Origin: CAZEFK01 sp964511405
GTDB taxonomy: Bacteria > Pseudomonadota > Alphaproteobacteria > Elsterales > Elsteraceae
Assembly (NCBI GenBank): GCA_964511405.1
Contig: CAZEFK010000174.1
Span: 1-15,459, forward strand
DNA: 15,459 bases
Direction: 5' to 3'
Shown here: positions 8,173 to 15,459 of the stretch, one piece after another
Numbering within the stretch: position 1 is the first letter of the stretch
Layout of the letters: each line of letters opens with the position of its first letter
Made by a program: the position numbers and the translations under genes
The notes under the pieces: model-generated
Told to the model about the DNA's origin: nothing
What the model saw: the letters and a program-made list of their open reading frames with translations, nothing else
The model's database searches: none

Positions 8173-9385
8173 ATGACCGATGCCTTCATCTGCGATGCCG
8201 TCCGCACGCCGATCGGGCGCTATGGCGGCGCGCTGGCCTCGGTCCGGACCGACGATCTGGCGGCAGTCCCGATCAAGGCGCTGATGGCGCGCCATCCCGG
8301 CCTGGACTGGTCGCGGGTCGACGAGGTGATGGTCGGCTGCGCCAACCAGGCCGGCGAGNNNNNNNNNNGACAACCGCAACGTGGCGCGCATGGCGCTGCT
8401 GCTGGCCGGCCTTCCCGACTCGGTGCCGGGCACCACGATCAACCGGCTGTGCGGCTCGGGCCTCGACGCCGTGGGCACCGCCGCCCGTGCGGTCCGGACC
8501 GGCGAGATCGGCCTGGCGGTCGCCGGCGGCGTCGAAAGCATGAGCCGTGCCCCCTTCGTCATGGGCAAGGCCGAGACCGCGTTCTCGCGCCAGGCCGAAA
8601 TCTTCGACACCACGATCGGCTGGCGCTTCGTCAACCCCTTGATGAAGCAGCAATACGGCGTCGATTCGATGCCCGAGACCGGCGAGAACGTGGCGGCCGA
8701 CTTCCAGGTCTCGCGCGCCGACCAGGACGCCTTCGCGCTGCGCAGCCAGCAGCGTTATGCCCGCGCCAAGGCGGCCGGGTTCTTTGCCGCCGAGATCGTG
8801 CCTGTGACCGTGTCGGGCCCCAAGGGGCAGACCGCCGAGGTCGCGGCCGACGAGCATCCCCGCGAGACCTCGCTCGAGGCGCTCGCCAAGCTCAAGGCGC
8901 CGTTCCGGGCCGGCGGCACGGTCACGGCCGGCAATGCCTCGGGCGTCAATGACGGCGCCGCGGCCCTGCTAGTGGCGTCCGCGGCCGAGGCCGAGCGCCA
9001 GGGACTGACGCCGCGGGCGCGCGTGCTGGGCATGGCGACGGCGGGCGTGCCGCCGCGGATCATGGGCATGGGCCCGGCGCCGGCCAGCCGCAAGCTGCTG
9101 GAGCGCCTGGGCGTGCCCGTGTCGAAGATCGACGTGGTCGAGCTCAACGAGGCCTTCGCGTCGCAGGCGCTGGCCGTGCTGCGCCAGCTGGGCCTGCCCG
9201 ACGACGCCGAGCATGTGAACCCCAACGGCGGCGCCATCGCCATCGGCCATCCCCTGGGCATGAGCGGCGCGCGCCTGGTGACCACGGCGGTCAGCCAGCT
9301 CCACCGCACCGGCGGCCGCTATGCCCTGTGCACCATGTGCATCGGCGTCGGCCAGGGCATCGCGCTGCTGCTGGAGCGGGTCTAG
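8173..9385 (+). CDS. pcaF: 3-oxoadipyl-CoA thiolase (PcaF-like), split by a 10-N assembly gap
   Basis: This thiolase most resembles PcaF/PaaJ, which cleaves 3-oxoadipyl-CoA to succinyl-CoA and acetyl-CoA at the end of the beta-ketoadipate or phenylacetate route. The start TDAFICDAVRTPIGRYGGAL and the block FDTTIGWRFVNPLMKQQYG are PcaF-like. The frame changes across the N-run at 8359-8368. If the Ns are deleted, the two halves join in frame as GCANQAGE-DNRNVARMA, the normal family sequence, giving 400 residues, the PcaF length. Numbered that way, the active-site residues are Cys90 (NRLCGSG), His356 (GHPLG) and Cys386 (CIGVG). ATG 8173 has a strong upstream GGGAGGGAG. A general acetyl-CoA acetyltransferase role cannot be excluded. 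No other pca or paa gene is visible. Confidence 0.9.
8359..8368. other. Run of 10 N inside the thiolase gene
   Basis: Exactly ten Ns interrupt the coding sequence between codons 62 and 63. The flanking codons are neighbours in the thiolase family, so the run looks like a fixed-size scaffold placeholder over a gap of zero length. Confidence 0.9.
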
Positions 9386-9414
9386 GCAAGCCCGGCCGAG
9401 CGCCGCCCCCGATA

Positions 9415-10344
9415 TCAGGTCAAGTGGAAGCGGTCGTGCGGCGCGGAGAAGTCCAGCGTCGGCCCCGCGGGCACGATGCCGGTCGGGTTGAGATGGCGGT
9501 GGCTGCCATAGTAATGCTGCCGGCAGGCCGCGAGATCGATGGTCCCAGCGACTCCGGGCACTTGGTACAGGTCACGAACATAGCCCCAGAGGTTGGGGTA
9601 CTCGTAGACGTGCCGCCAGTTGCACTTGAAGTGGCCGTGATAGACCGCGTCGAACCGGACCAGCGTCGGGAACAGCCGCCAGTCGGCCTCGGTCGGGCGG
9701 TTGCCGACCAGGTAGCGCTGCCGCGACAGGCGGTCCTCCAGCCAGTCCAGGCTCTCGAACAGCGTTGCGACCGCCTGGTCGTAGGCCGCCTGGGTGCGGG
9801 CGAAGCCGGCGCGGTAGACGCCATTGTTCACGGTCTCGTAGATCCGGGCGTTGACCGCGTCAATCTCGGCCGCCAGCGCGTCCGGATAGAGGTCGTCGCG
9901 CACGTCGGTGAGGGCGTCGAACGCCCGGTTGAGCATGCGGATGATCTCGGCTGATTCGTTGTTCACGATCCGCCCGGTCTCCTGATCGAACAGCACCGGC
10001 ACGGTCGCCCGCGTGGTCGCGCCGGGATCGGCGTGCCGGTAGAGCTGGTGGAGCGCGCGGGCGCCGATCACCGGCTCGGGCTCGGCGAAGGTCCAGCCGT
10101 CCGCCAGCATCAGCGGCTCGGCCACGGTCACCGGGATCGCGGCCTCCAGCCGCTTCAGCGCCCGGGCGATCAGGGTCCGGTGCGCCCACGGGCAGGCCAT
10201 GGCGACATAAAGACGGTAGCGTCCGGCCGCCGCCGGAAAGTCCGCACTGCCGATCCAGTCCCGGTAGCGGCTGGGCTTACGCTCGAAGGCGCCGGCGGCC
10301 GGCGGCGGATCGGCCTGCCATTGGCCGTCGATCAGCTGGCCCAT
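9415..10344 (-). CDS. yqjG: Glutathione S-transferase, xi class (glutathionyl-hydroquinone reductase)
   Basis: This 309-residue cytoplasmic enzyme belongs to the Omega/xi GST group (E. coli YqjG, yeast Ecm4), which removes glutathione from glutathionyl-hydroquinones. The catalytic motif CPWAHRT holds Cys51, preceded by the typical GRYRLYVAMA. The thioredoxin-like half ends with VPVLFDQETGRIVNNESAEI, and the helical half has YETVNNGVYRAGFA, LEDRLSRQRYLVG, TEADWRLFPTLVRFDAVY and FKCNWRHVYEYPNLW, all diagnostic of the class. Its ATG overlaps the pirin stop by one base (TGATG), so both are translated from one message. It ends 29 bases from the convergent thiolase. The partner quinone substrate is not known here. 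Confidence 0.93.
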   Translation of the reverse strand: MGQLIDGQWQADPPPAAGAFERKPSRYRDWIGSADFPAAAGRYRLYVAMACPWAHRTLIARALKRLEAAIPVTVAEPLMLADGWTFAEPEPVIGARALHQLYRHADPGATTRATVPVLFDQETGRIVNNESAEIIRMLNRAFDALTDVRDDLYPDALAAEIDAVNARIYETVNNGVYRAGFARTQAAYDQAVATLFESLDWLEDRLSRQRYLVGNRPTEADWRLFPTLVRFDAVYHGHFKCNWRHVYEYPNLWGYVRDLYQVPGVAGTIDLAACRQHYYGSHRHLNPTGIVPAGPTLDFSAPHDRFHLT

Positions 10345-11221
10345 CAGAACCGCCCGCTCTGGTAGTCGTCGATGGCCTGGCGGATCTCCTGGACGGTGGT
10401 CATCACGAACGGGCCATGGCGGACGATCGGCTCGCCCAGCGGCCGCCCGGCGATCAGCAGGAACCGGCCGCCCTCGGGTCCGCCCTCGGCGGCCACCACA
10501 CCGTCCCGGTCGAGCAGCGCCAACTGGCCGGCATCGACGCGGCGCCCGCCGAACGCGACCGCCCCCTCGAAGGCATAGGCGAACGCGGTGTGGCCGGCGG
10601 GCAGCCGATGCTGCCAGCGGCGACCGGGCGCCAGCGCCACGTCCAGATAGGTCGGGTCGACCGCCACCCCGGCAATCGGGCCGCGGGTCCCGTCCGGCAG
10701 GGCGCCGGCGATGACCTTGACCCTGAAGCCGTCGGCCGCGACCGCCGGGATCGCGTCGGCCGCGAACTCCTGGTAGCGCGGCGCCGTCATCTTGTCGCGG
10801 GCCGGCAGGTTCACCCACAGCTGGAACCCGGCCATCAGGCCATCGGCCTGCAGCGGCATCTCGGAATGGATGATGCCGCGCCCCGCGGTCATCCATTGGA
10901 CGCTGCCCGGCCCCAGGTCGCCGCGGTTGCCGAGGTGGTCCTGGTGCCGCATGTGGCCGGCCAGCATGTAGGTGACGGTCTCGAAGCCGCGATGGGGATG
11001 CCAATCGGTGCCCCGGGGNNNNNNNNNNAGCCGCGATGCGGGTGGTCGGGAAAGCCCGCGATATAGGCATCGGGATCGTCGGACCCGAACTGGTCCAGCA
11101 GCAGGAACGGGTCGATCTCCGGCAGGGCCCGACCGCCGATCACCCGGTTGAGCCTGACGCCGGCGCCGTCCGACGCCGGCTGCCCCTGAACGATGCCGAT
11201 CACGCCCCTCGCCGCCTGCAT
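10344..11221 (-). CDS. Pirin family protein, split by a 10-N assembly gap
   Basis: Pirins are bicupin metal proteins; some bacterial members open quercetin-type flavonoids, others have no known reaction. The N-terminal part reads RLNRVIGGRALPEIDPFLLL and DAYIAGFPDHPHRG up to the N-run at 11019-11028. The rest continues in another frame with ETVTYMLAGHMRH and GPGSVQWMTAGRGIIHSEM. The motif HPHRG occurs on both sides of the Ns. Collapsing that duplicate (dropping 10995-11038) yields one frame of 277 residues, with the expected metal ligands His60, His62, His104 and Glu106. The start ATG is preceded by GAGGAGGGG. It is the first gene of a pair with the xi-class GST, a combination that suggests handling of quinones or phenolics. 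A real frameshift cannot be excluded. Confidence 0.88.
11019..11028. other. Run of 10 N inside the pirin gene, with repeated flanks
   Basis: Ten Ns separate two sequence ends that share AGCCGCGATG (10985-10994 and 11029-11038). The 24 bases between the left copy and the Ns (10995-11018) do not belong to the usual pirin sequence, so they look like an erroneous contig end and the true gap is probably negative. Confidence 0.8.
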
Positions 11222-11338
11222 GGCGCCCCTCCTCGCTGGTCCTGCCTCGAAGATGGGGCGGTTCCGCCGGGCGCGCATCCCGGTCGCGGGCAACGGTCTG
11301 TTGCGCGGGGGCGAACGGCTGGATCGATCGTCGGCGGC

Positions 11339-12349
11339 CTATGTCGCGGTCGCGACCACGGCGACGCAGTCGCCCGCCTGGACCAGCCCGGGGAAATGCC
11401 GGGCAGCCAGCAGGCCGTCGATGGCGGCCCGGTGTTCGACGACCGGTGTCCCGGTGCGGCCGATGGCGTGGATGCGCGCGACCGGGTCGCCGCGGCGGAC
11501 CGGCGCCCCGAGGTCGACACAGGGCTCGATCAGGCCGCCCTCCTCGGCGAACAGGAAGCAGTCGCCCGACGGCATGTCGAGCAGCCGTGTCGCTGCCGGC
11601 TCGACGGCGCCGGCCAGGAGGCCGGCGTGGCGCAGCAGATTGCGCACGCCGCGGCGGGCGATGGCGACGGTCTCCGCCCGCGCCGTGCCGCCGCCGCCGA
11701 GCTCGGTGGTGACGAACACCTTGCCCTGGGCCTCCGCGGTCGTGTCGTACATCCCGGCGGCGTCGATCTCCAGCAAGCGCATGGACCACGGCGCCCCGAA
11801 CGCGGCCACCGCCGCGAAGCAGCGCGCCTCCTGCGCCTTGTCCGGCAGGATATGCGCCGCGGCGAAGGGCAGGAAGTCCAAGGTCCGGCCGCCGGAATGC
11901 AGGTCCAGCACGACATCCGCCAGCGGCAGCAGGACCCGGGTGAAATAGTCCGCAATCTTCTCGGTGACCGTGCCGTCGGGGCGGCCGGGGAAGCTGCGGT
12001 TGAGGTTGCCGCGGTCGATCGGCGAGGTCCGCGTCCCGGCGCGGAACGCCGGATAGTTCATGGCCGGCACGATGATGACCCGGCCCGTGACCGCCTCGGC
12101 GCTCAGCGTCCGCGCCAGGTCGAACAGCGCGATCGGCCCCTCGTACTCGTCGCCGTGATTGCCGCCGGTCAGCAGCGCGGTCGGACCGTCGCCGTTGCGC
12201 ACGACGGCGATCGGGATCATCACCGACCCCCAGGCCGAGTCGTCCCGGCTGTAGGGCAGCCGCAGCACGCCGTGCTGGACGCCGTCGCGGTCGAAGTCGA
12301 CCGACGCCACGATCGGCGACGGCGGCAGGGCAGTAGTGGCGCCGGTCAT
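11339..12349 (-). CDS. doeB: N-acetyl-L-2,4-diaminobutyrate deacetylase (DoeB/EutE)
   Basis: This 336-residue zinc hydrolase of the succinylglutamate desuccinylase/aspartoacylase family removes the acetyl group from N-alpha-acetyl-L-2,4-diaminobutyrate, the second step of ectoine breakdown, in the cytoplasm. Zinc ligands are visible as His65 and Glu68 in GGNHGDEYEGP and His151 in DLHSGG. The substrate-binding block RGNLNRSFPG lies at 113-122. A C-terminal beta domain contains PVRRGDPVARIHAIGRTG. The assignment to DoeB rather than a general desuccinylase rests on the match and on the doeA neighbour, whose stop overlaps this start by ATGA. It is the last ectoine gene; 117 bases separate it from the pirin gene. 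The length is close to the roughly 340 residues of known DoeB. Confidence 0.92.
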   Translation of the reverse strand: MTGATTALPPSPIVASVDFDRDGVQHGVLRLPYSRDDSAWGSVMIPIAVVRNGDGPTALLTGGNHGDEYEGPIALFDLARTLSAEAVTGRVIIVPAMNYPAFRAGTRTSPIDRGNLNRSFPGRPDGTVTEKIADYFTRVLLPLADVVLDLHSGGRTLDFLPFAAAHILPDKAQEARCFAAVAAFGAPWSMRLLEIDAAGMYDTTAEAQGKVFVTTELGGGGTARAETVAIARRGVRNLLRHAGLLAGAVEPAATRLLDMPSGDCFLFAEEGGLIEPCVDLGAPVRRGDPVARIHAIGRTGTPVVEHRAAIDGLLAARHFPGLVQAGDCVAVVATAT

Positions 12350-13527
12350 GGCTTGACGAACAGCCGCCTCGGCACGTCGGCCAGGCATTCGACGCCGGCC
12401 GGCGTGATCACGATGCTTTCGGTGATCTCCAGCCCCATGTCCGCCAGCCACAGCCCGGTCATGAAATGGAAGGTCATGCCGGCTTCCAGCACCGTGCGGT
12501 CGCCCGGGCGCAGGCTCATGGTGCGCTCGCCCCAGTCGGGCGGATAGCTGAGGCCGATCGGATAGCCGGTGCGGTTGTCCTTCTCGATGCCATGGCGGCG
12601 CAGCACGGCGAAGAAGGCGTTGGCGATGTCCTCGCAGCGATTGCCCGGGCGGGCGGCCGCGAGCCCGGCCTCCATGCCCTCGAGCACGGCCTTCTCGGCG
12701 TCCAGGAACGCCTGGGTCGGCTTGCCCAGGAACAGGGTCCGCGACAGCGGGCAATGGTAGCGCTTGTAGCAGCCGGCGATCTCGAAGAACGTCCCCTCGC
12801 CTGATTTGAGCGGCGCCTCGTCCCAGGTCAGGTGCGGCGCCGAGGCGTCGGGGCCGGAGGGCAGCAGCGGCACGATCGCCGGGTAGTCGCCACCGATGCC
12901 GTCGGTGCCGCGGATGCCGGCGTCATAGATCTCGGCCACCAGGTCGCACTTGCGCATGCCGACCTCGGCCTTGTCCAGGATGCGCCGGTGCATCGCCTCG
13001 ACGATGCGCGCCGCCTTGCGCATATAGTCGAGCTCCTGCGGGCTCTTCACCGCGCGCTGCCAGTTGACCAGGGCCGTGGCGTCGACGAAGCGGGCGTCGG
13101 GCAGGTGTCGGGTCAGCGACGCGAAGGCGGCCGCCGAGAACCAGTAATTGTCCATCTCGACGCCGATCCGCAGGCCGCCCCAGCCATGGTCGGCGATGAT
13201 CGTGGACAGCAGGTCCATCGGATGGCGCTCGGTCGACTGCACATAGTGGTCCGGGTAGCCGATGATGCGGTCATGGCCGAGATAGGCGGTGCGCTTGGCG
13301 CCGTTGGCGTCCTGGCCGCGGCCGTACCAGATCGGCTCGCCGTCGGGCGGCACCAGCACGCCTTGATGGACGTAGAACGACCACCCGTCATAGCCGGTCA
13401 GCCATGCCATGTTCGACGGATCGCTGACGATCAGCAGCTCGATGCCGCGCGCGGCCATGGCGGCGCGGGTCTTGGCCAGGCGCTGGGCATATTCGGCGCG
13501 GGTGAAGGGCAGCACGGGTCCGGTCAT
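12346..13527 (-). CDS. doeA: Ectoine hydrolase DoeA (EutD), M24 peptidase-like
   Basis: This 393-residue cytoplasmic enzyme opens the ring of ectoine to N-acetyl-2,4-diaminobutyrate. The N-terminal creatinase-like domain (about 1-160) has FTRAEYAQRLAKTRAAMAA and SDPSNMAWLTGYDGWSFYVH. The C-terminal pita-bread domain (about 165-385) has FFEIAGCYKRYHCPLSRT (247-264), FHFMTGLW (353-360) and GLEITESIVIT (365-375). Standard M24 peptidases use two Asp, one His and two Glu for metal; here the first Asp positions read differently (Glu249, His258 area), as expected for this non-peptidase branch. The start ATG has AGGAC about eight bases upstream. It lies 26 bases after eutC and overlaps doeB by ATGA. 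Confidence 0.94.
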   Translation of the reverse strand: MTGPVLPFTRAEYAQRLAKTRAAMAARGIELLIVSDPSNMAWLTGYDGWSFYVHQGVLVPPDGEPIWYGRGQDANGAKRTAYLGHDRIIGYPDHYVQSTERHPMDLLSTIIADHGWGGLRIGVEMDNYWFSAAAFASLTRHLPDARFVDATALVNWQRAVKSPQELDYMRKAARIVEAMHRRILDKAEVGMRKCDLVAEIYDAGIRGTDGIGGDYPAIVPLLPSGPDASAPHLTWDEAPLKSGEGTFFEIAGCYKRYHCPLSRTLFLGKPTQAFLDAEKAVLEGMEAGLAAARPGNRCEDIANAFFAVLRRHGIEKDNRTGYPIGLSYPPDWGERTMSLRPGDRTVLEAGMTFHFMTGLWLADMGLEITESIVITPAGVECLADVPRRLFVKP

Positions 13528-13553
13528 GCGGGGATGTCCTGTTCTGATCTCGA

Positions 13554-14546
13554 TCAACTGTCGAAGGCCGTGCCGACGCTCGCGGCGCGGGCGCGGTCGT
13601 AGGCCAAGGCCGCGATCGCCGTGTCCTGCGCGCCGGTGCCGGTCAGGTCGCAAACCGTGATCGCGTCGGGACCGGGGCGCCCCGGCGCCAGCCCAGCCAC
13701 GACCTGCCCCAGCTCCGGGAAGGCGGCATCGGCTGCGACGAGGCCGGCGGCGATCGCGGCGCGCAGCTCGCCCAGGCGCCGCGCCTGCTCCAGCCGGTCG
13801 ACGATATAGCGGTCGGCGCGGGCCACGAGGGCTGATTCCAGCTCCGCCTTGTGCTCGGCGTCCGAGCCCATGGCGGTGACGTGCTGGCCGGGCGACACCC
13901 AGTCGGCGCGCAGCACCGGCTCGGCCGCCGGCGTGGCGGTGACGATGACATCGGCGCCGGCACAGGCCTCCCGCGCCGTCGCCGCGGCATGGACCGGGAT
14001 GCCGAGGCGGCGGGTCAGCGCCGCCGCGGTCGCCGCCGCCTGGTCCGAGCGGCGGGCCCAGATCCGGGCCTCGCCGATCGGCCGCACCAAGGCCAGCGCC
14101 TCCAGCTGCAGCATCGCCTGGGCACCGGCGCCCAGCACGGCGGCGACGCGCGCCTCGGGCCGGGCCAAGTGCCGCGCCGCGACCGCCCCCGCCGCCGCGG
14201 TGCGCACCGCGGTCAAGTAGCCGTTGTCCAGCAGCAGCGCCTGGACCAGCCCGGTTTCGGCGCTCAGCAGCACCATCATGCCGTTCAGGCTGGGCAGGCC
14301 CCGCTTCGCGTTGTCGAAGAAGCCGGGACTGACCTTGATCGCGACGCTGGACAGGCTGGGCAGGTAGGCGGTCTTGACGTCGATCTCGCCGTTGCGCTCC
14401 GGCAGGTCGAGCCGCAGGATCGGCGGCATCGCCACGGCCTCGGTGGCCAGCGCCCGGAAGGCGCGTTCGACGCAGGCGACGGCGTCCAGGTCGAGCGGCA
14501 CCAGCCGGCGCAACTCGGCCTCGGTCAGAAGGGTCAGACGGGCCAT
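13554..14546 (-). CDS. eutC: EutC, ornithine cyclodeaminase/mu-crystallin family protein of ectoine utilisation
   Basis: This 330-residue NAD(P)-binding protein belongs to the ornithine cyclodeaminase/mu-crystallin family and to the branch linked with ectoine utilisation. Visible features are the substrate-side Lys71 in VAIKVSPGFFDN, LDNGYLTAVRTAAAGAVAA (107-125) with Arg115, the dinucleotide-binding loop LGAGAQ (138-143) and VSPGQHVTAMGSDAEHKAEL. Its reaction in ectoine breakdown is not settled; it may act on diaminobutyrate-derived or hydroxyectoine-derived intermediates. The start ATG has a strong GGGAGGAG site. It lies 24 bases after eutA and 26 bases before doeA. In many clusters eutB sits between eutA and eutC; there is no room for it here. 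Confidence 0.92.
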   Translation of the reverse strand: MARLTLLTEAELRRLVPLDLDAVACVERAFRALATEAVAMPPILRLDLPERNGEIDVKTAYLPSLSSVAIKVSPGFFDNAKRGLPSLNGMMVLLSAETGLVQALLLDNGYLTAVRTAAAGAVAARHLARPEARVAAVLGAGAQAMLQLEALALVRPIGEARIWARRSDQAAATAAALTRRLGIPVHAAATAREACAGADVIVTATPAAEPVLRADWVSPGQHVTAMGSDAEHKAELESALVARADRYIVDRLEQARRLGELRAAIAAGLVAADAAFPELGQVVAGLAPGRPGPDAITVCDLTGTGAQDTAIAALAYDRARAASVGTAFDS

Positions 14547-14570
14547 GGGTCTCCTCCCTCGCCGGCCCGG

Positions 14571-15350
14571 TCAGCCATGGCCGAGCCCCATCAGACGCCC
14601 GAGCGCCTGTTGCGGCGCACCCTCGCCGCACAGGCCCAGGCATTGCCACGCCGTCGCCAGATTGCTGGTCACCACCGGCCGGCCGAGCGCCGCCTCCAGC
14701 GCCGGCACCAGCGCCGCCGAGCGCAGCGCGGTGCACGAGACGAACAGCGCATCGGCGTCTGCCGCGAGCGCCGCGCGGGCGGCCGCGGCCAGCGTCGCCG
14801 GGGTGATCCGCGCCATCTCGCGGTCGTCGGCCAGGCCGAGGCAGGTGGTGCTGGCGACCGCGAACCCGGCCGCTGCGAAATAGGCCGCCATCGGCGCCGT
14901 GGTTTCAACCATGTAGGGCGTCAGGATGCTGATCCGCCGCGCCCCCAGCCGCCGCAGGCCGGCCACCGCGGCCGCGGGCGGCGTCACCACCGGCACGCCC
15001 GGCTTGGCCGTCTGGAGGGCCGCGCGCACCGCCTCGTCGCCGATCACCACCGACGCCGAGGTGCACGAGAAGCACAGGGCGTCCAGCGGCTCGTCGGGCA
15101 GAATCAGCGCCGCGCCCTCGGCCAGGCGCGGCTGCATCCGCCGCAAGTTTTCGGGCGTGGTGGGATTGGCGTAGGCGATGCGGGCGGCATAGACCCCGAC
15201 CCGGTCGCCGGCGACCAGGCGGGCGAAGTCGACCTCGGTGGTGTGGTCGGTCGCCAGGACCACCAACCCGACCCGCTTGGCGATCGCGCGGTCGTCGAGG
15301 GCGATCGGCAGGCTGGCGACGTGGACCGGCGGCAGGACTGTGGCGGACAT
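14571..15350 (-). CDS. eutA: EutA, Asp/Glu racemase-superfamily protein of ectoine utilisation
   Basis: This 259-residue cytoplasmic protein resembles arylmalonate decarboxylase and maleate isomerase. Two cysteines typical of the superfamily are present, Cys96 in FSCTSASVVIGDE and Cys206 in FVSCTALRS. The blocks RVGLVVLATDHTTEVDF, RIAYANPTTPENLRRMQPRL, ISILTPYMVETTAPMAAYF and VVTSNLATAWQCLGL are those of EutA. Its role is thought to be isomerisation of an ectoine- or hydroxyectoine-derived intermediate, but this is unproven. It is the first visible gene of the operon; the start ATG has GAGGAG seven bases upstream, and a REP-like hairpin lies about 40-65 bases upstream. Confidence 0.93.
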   Translation of the reverse strand: MSATVLPPVHVASLPIALDDRAIAKRVGLVVLATDHTTEVDFARLVAGDRVGVYAARIAYANPTTPENLRRMQPRLAEGAALILPDEPLDALCFSCTSASVVIGDEAVRAALQTAKPGVPVVTPPAAAVAGLRRLGARRISILTPYMVETTAPMAAYFAAAGFAVASTTCLGLADDREMARITPATLAAAARAALAADADALFVSCTALRSAALVPALEAALGRPVVTSNLATAWQCLGLCGEGAPQQALGRLMGLGHG

Positions 15351-15388
15351 GGGCAACTCCTCAAACAATCGCCAGTCAACACCCCTGT

Positions 15389-15416
15389 CGTCATCCCCGC
15401 GAAAGCGGGGATCCAG
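15389..15416. repeat. REP-like palindromic element upstream of eutA
   Basis: A perfect hairpin, ATCCCCGC (15393-15400), GAAA loop, GCGGGGAT (15405-15412), is flanked by CGTC and CCAG. This is the well-known dispersed extragenic element of many alphaproteobacteria and some other proteobacteria, whose accidental translation on the minus strand gives LDPRFRGDD and in another frame WIPAFAGMT. Only one copy is in the window. Placed upstream of eutA it could affect message stability or end an upstream transcript, but no T-rich tail follows. Confidence 0.8.
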
Positions 15417-15459
15417 CCGTTGTGGCAAACTCCAAGCCTCGGCACATGATATTGACGTC

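Noticed and set aside
11036..12547. Long plus-strand open frame opposite doeB
   Set aside because: Antisense shadow; the minus strand carries the complete DoeB zinc-binding motifs.
13851..15449. Long plus-strand open frame opposite eutC and eutA
   Set aside because: Antisense shadow, rich in Arg, Gly and Gln, running through the REP-like element as well.
15449..15459. ATATTGACGTC at the window end is identical to 5986-5996 just before the toxin start
   Set aside because: An 11-base match somewhere within 15 kb is expected by chance, and the contexts do not otherwise align.

Overview
The window is a GC-rich bacterial chromosome segment with tightly packed genes, frequent 4-base ATGA overlaps and long spurious open frames opposite the real genes. 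Gene content points to an alphaproteobacterium, perhaps Rhodospirillales/Rhizobiales-like: a STAS-MlaE fusion with a PqiC-type lipoprotein, a short-type ArgC, a eutA/eutC/doeA/doeB ectoine cluster, and a REP-like element. This taxonomic call is inference. Two runs of exactly 10 N show it is a draft assembly.

Layout. (1) 1-2088, minus strand: an operon of a DUF1028 protein, then a dipeptide/oligopeptide ABC transporter ATPase (DppD type), then a second ATPase (DppF type) cut by the window start. (2) 2326-5928, plus strand, divergent from it: a four-gene lipid-transport operon (STAS-MlaE permease, MlaF ATPase, MlaD/MCE protein, auxiliary lipoprotein), every junction an ATGA overlap. (3) 5997-6601, plus: a HigB2/HigA2-type toxin-antitoxin pair behind a perfect palindrome. 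The toxin appears to lack an internal basic segment normally present in the family. (4) 6681-7634, minus: short-type argC. (5) 7867-8094, plus: a small DUF2188-like protein, followed by a PcaF-type thiolase (8173-9385) interrupted by 10 N. (6) 9415-11221, minus: pirin and a xi-class glutathione transferase, stop and start overlapping; the pirin gene is interrupted by the second N-run. (7) 11339-15350, minus: eutA, eutC, doeA (eutD) and doeB (eutE), an ectoine-degradation operon without eutB. (8) 15351-15459: upstream region with a REP-like hairpin.

How the genes work together. DoeA opens the ectoine ring and DoeB deacetylates the product toward L-2,4-diaminobutyrate; EutA and EutC are companions of unsettled role. 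No ectoine transporter, DoeC, DoeD or regulator is visible and they may lie beyond the right edge. The Mla-type genes form an inner-membrane lipid transporter for outer-membrane maintenance. The peptide-transporter ATPases need permease and binding-protein genes, probably left of the window. The best candidates for a second look are the internally shortened toxin with its intact antitoxin, the eutB-less ectoine cluster, and the two N-runs, both of which appear to contain no missing coding sequence. I saw no tRNA, rRNA, CRISPR array, insertion sequence or phage gene, and no intergenic stretch exceeds 300 bases.
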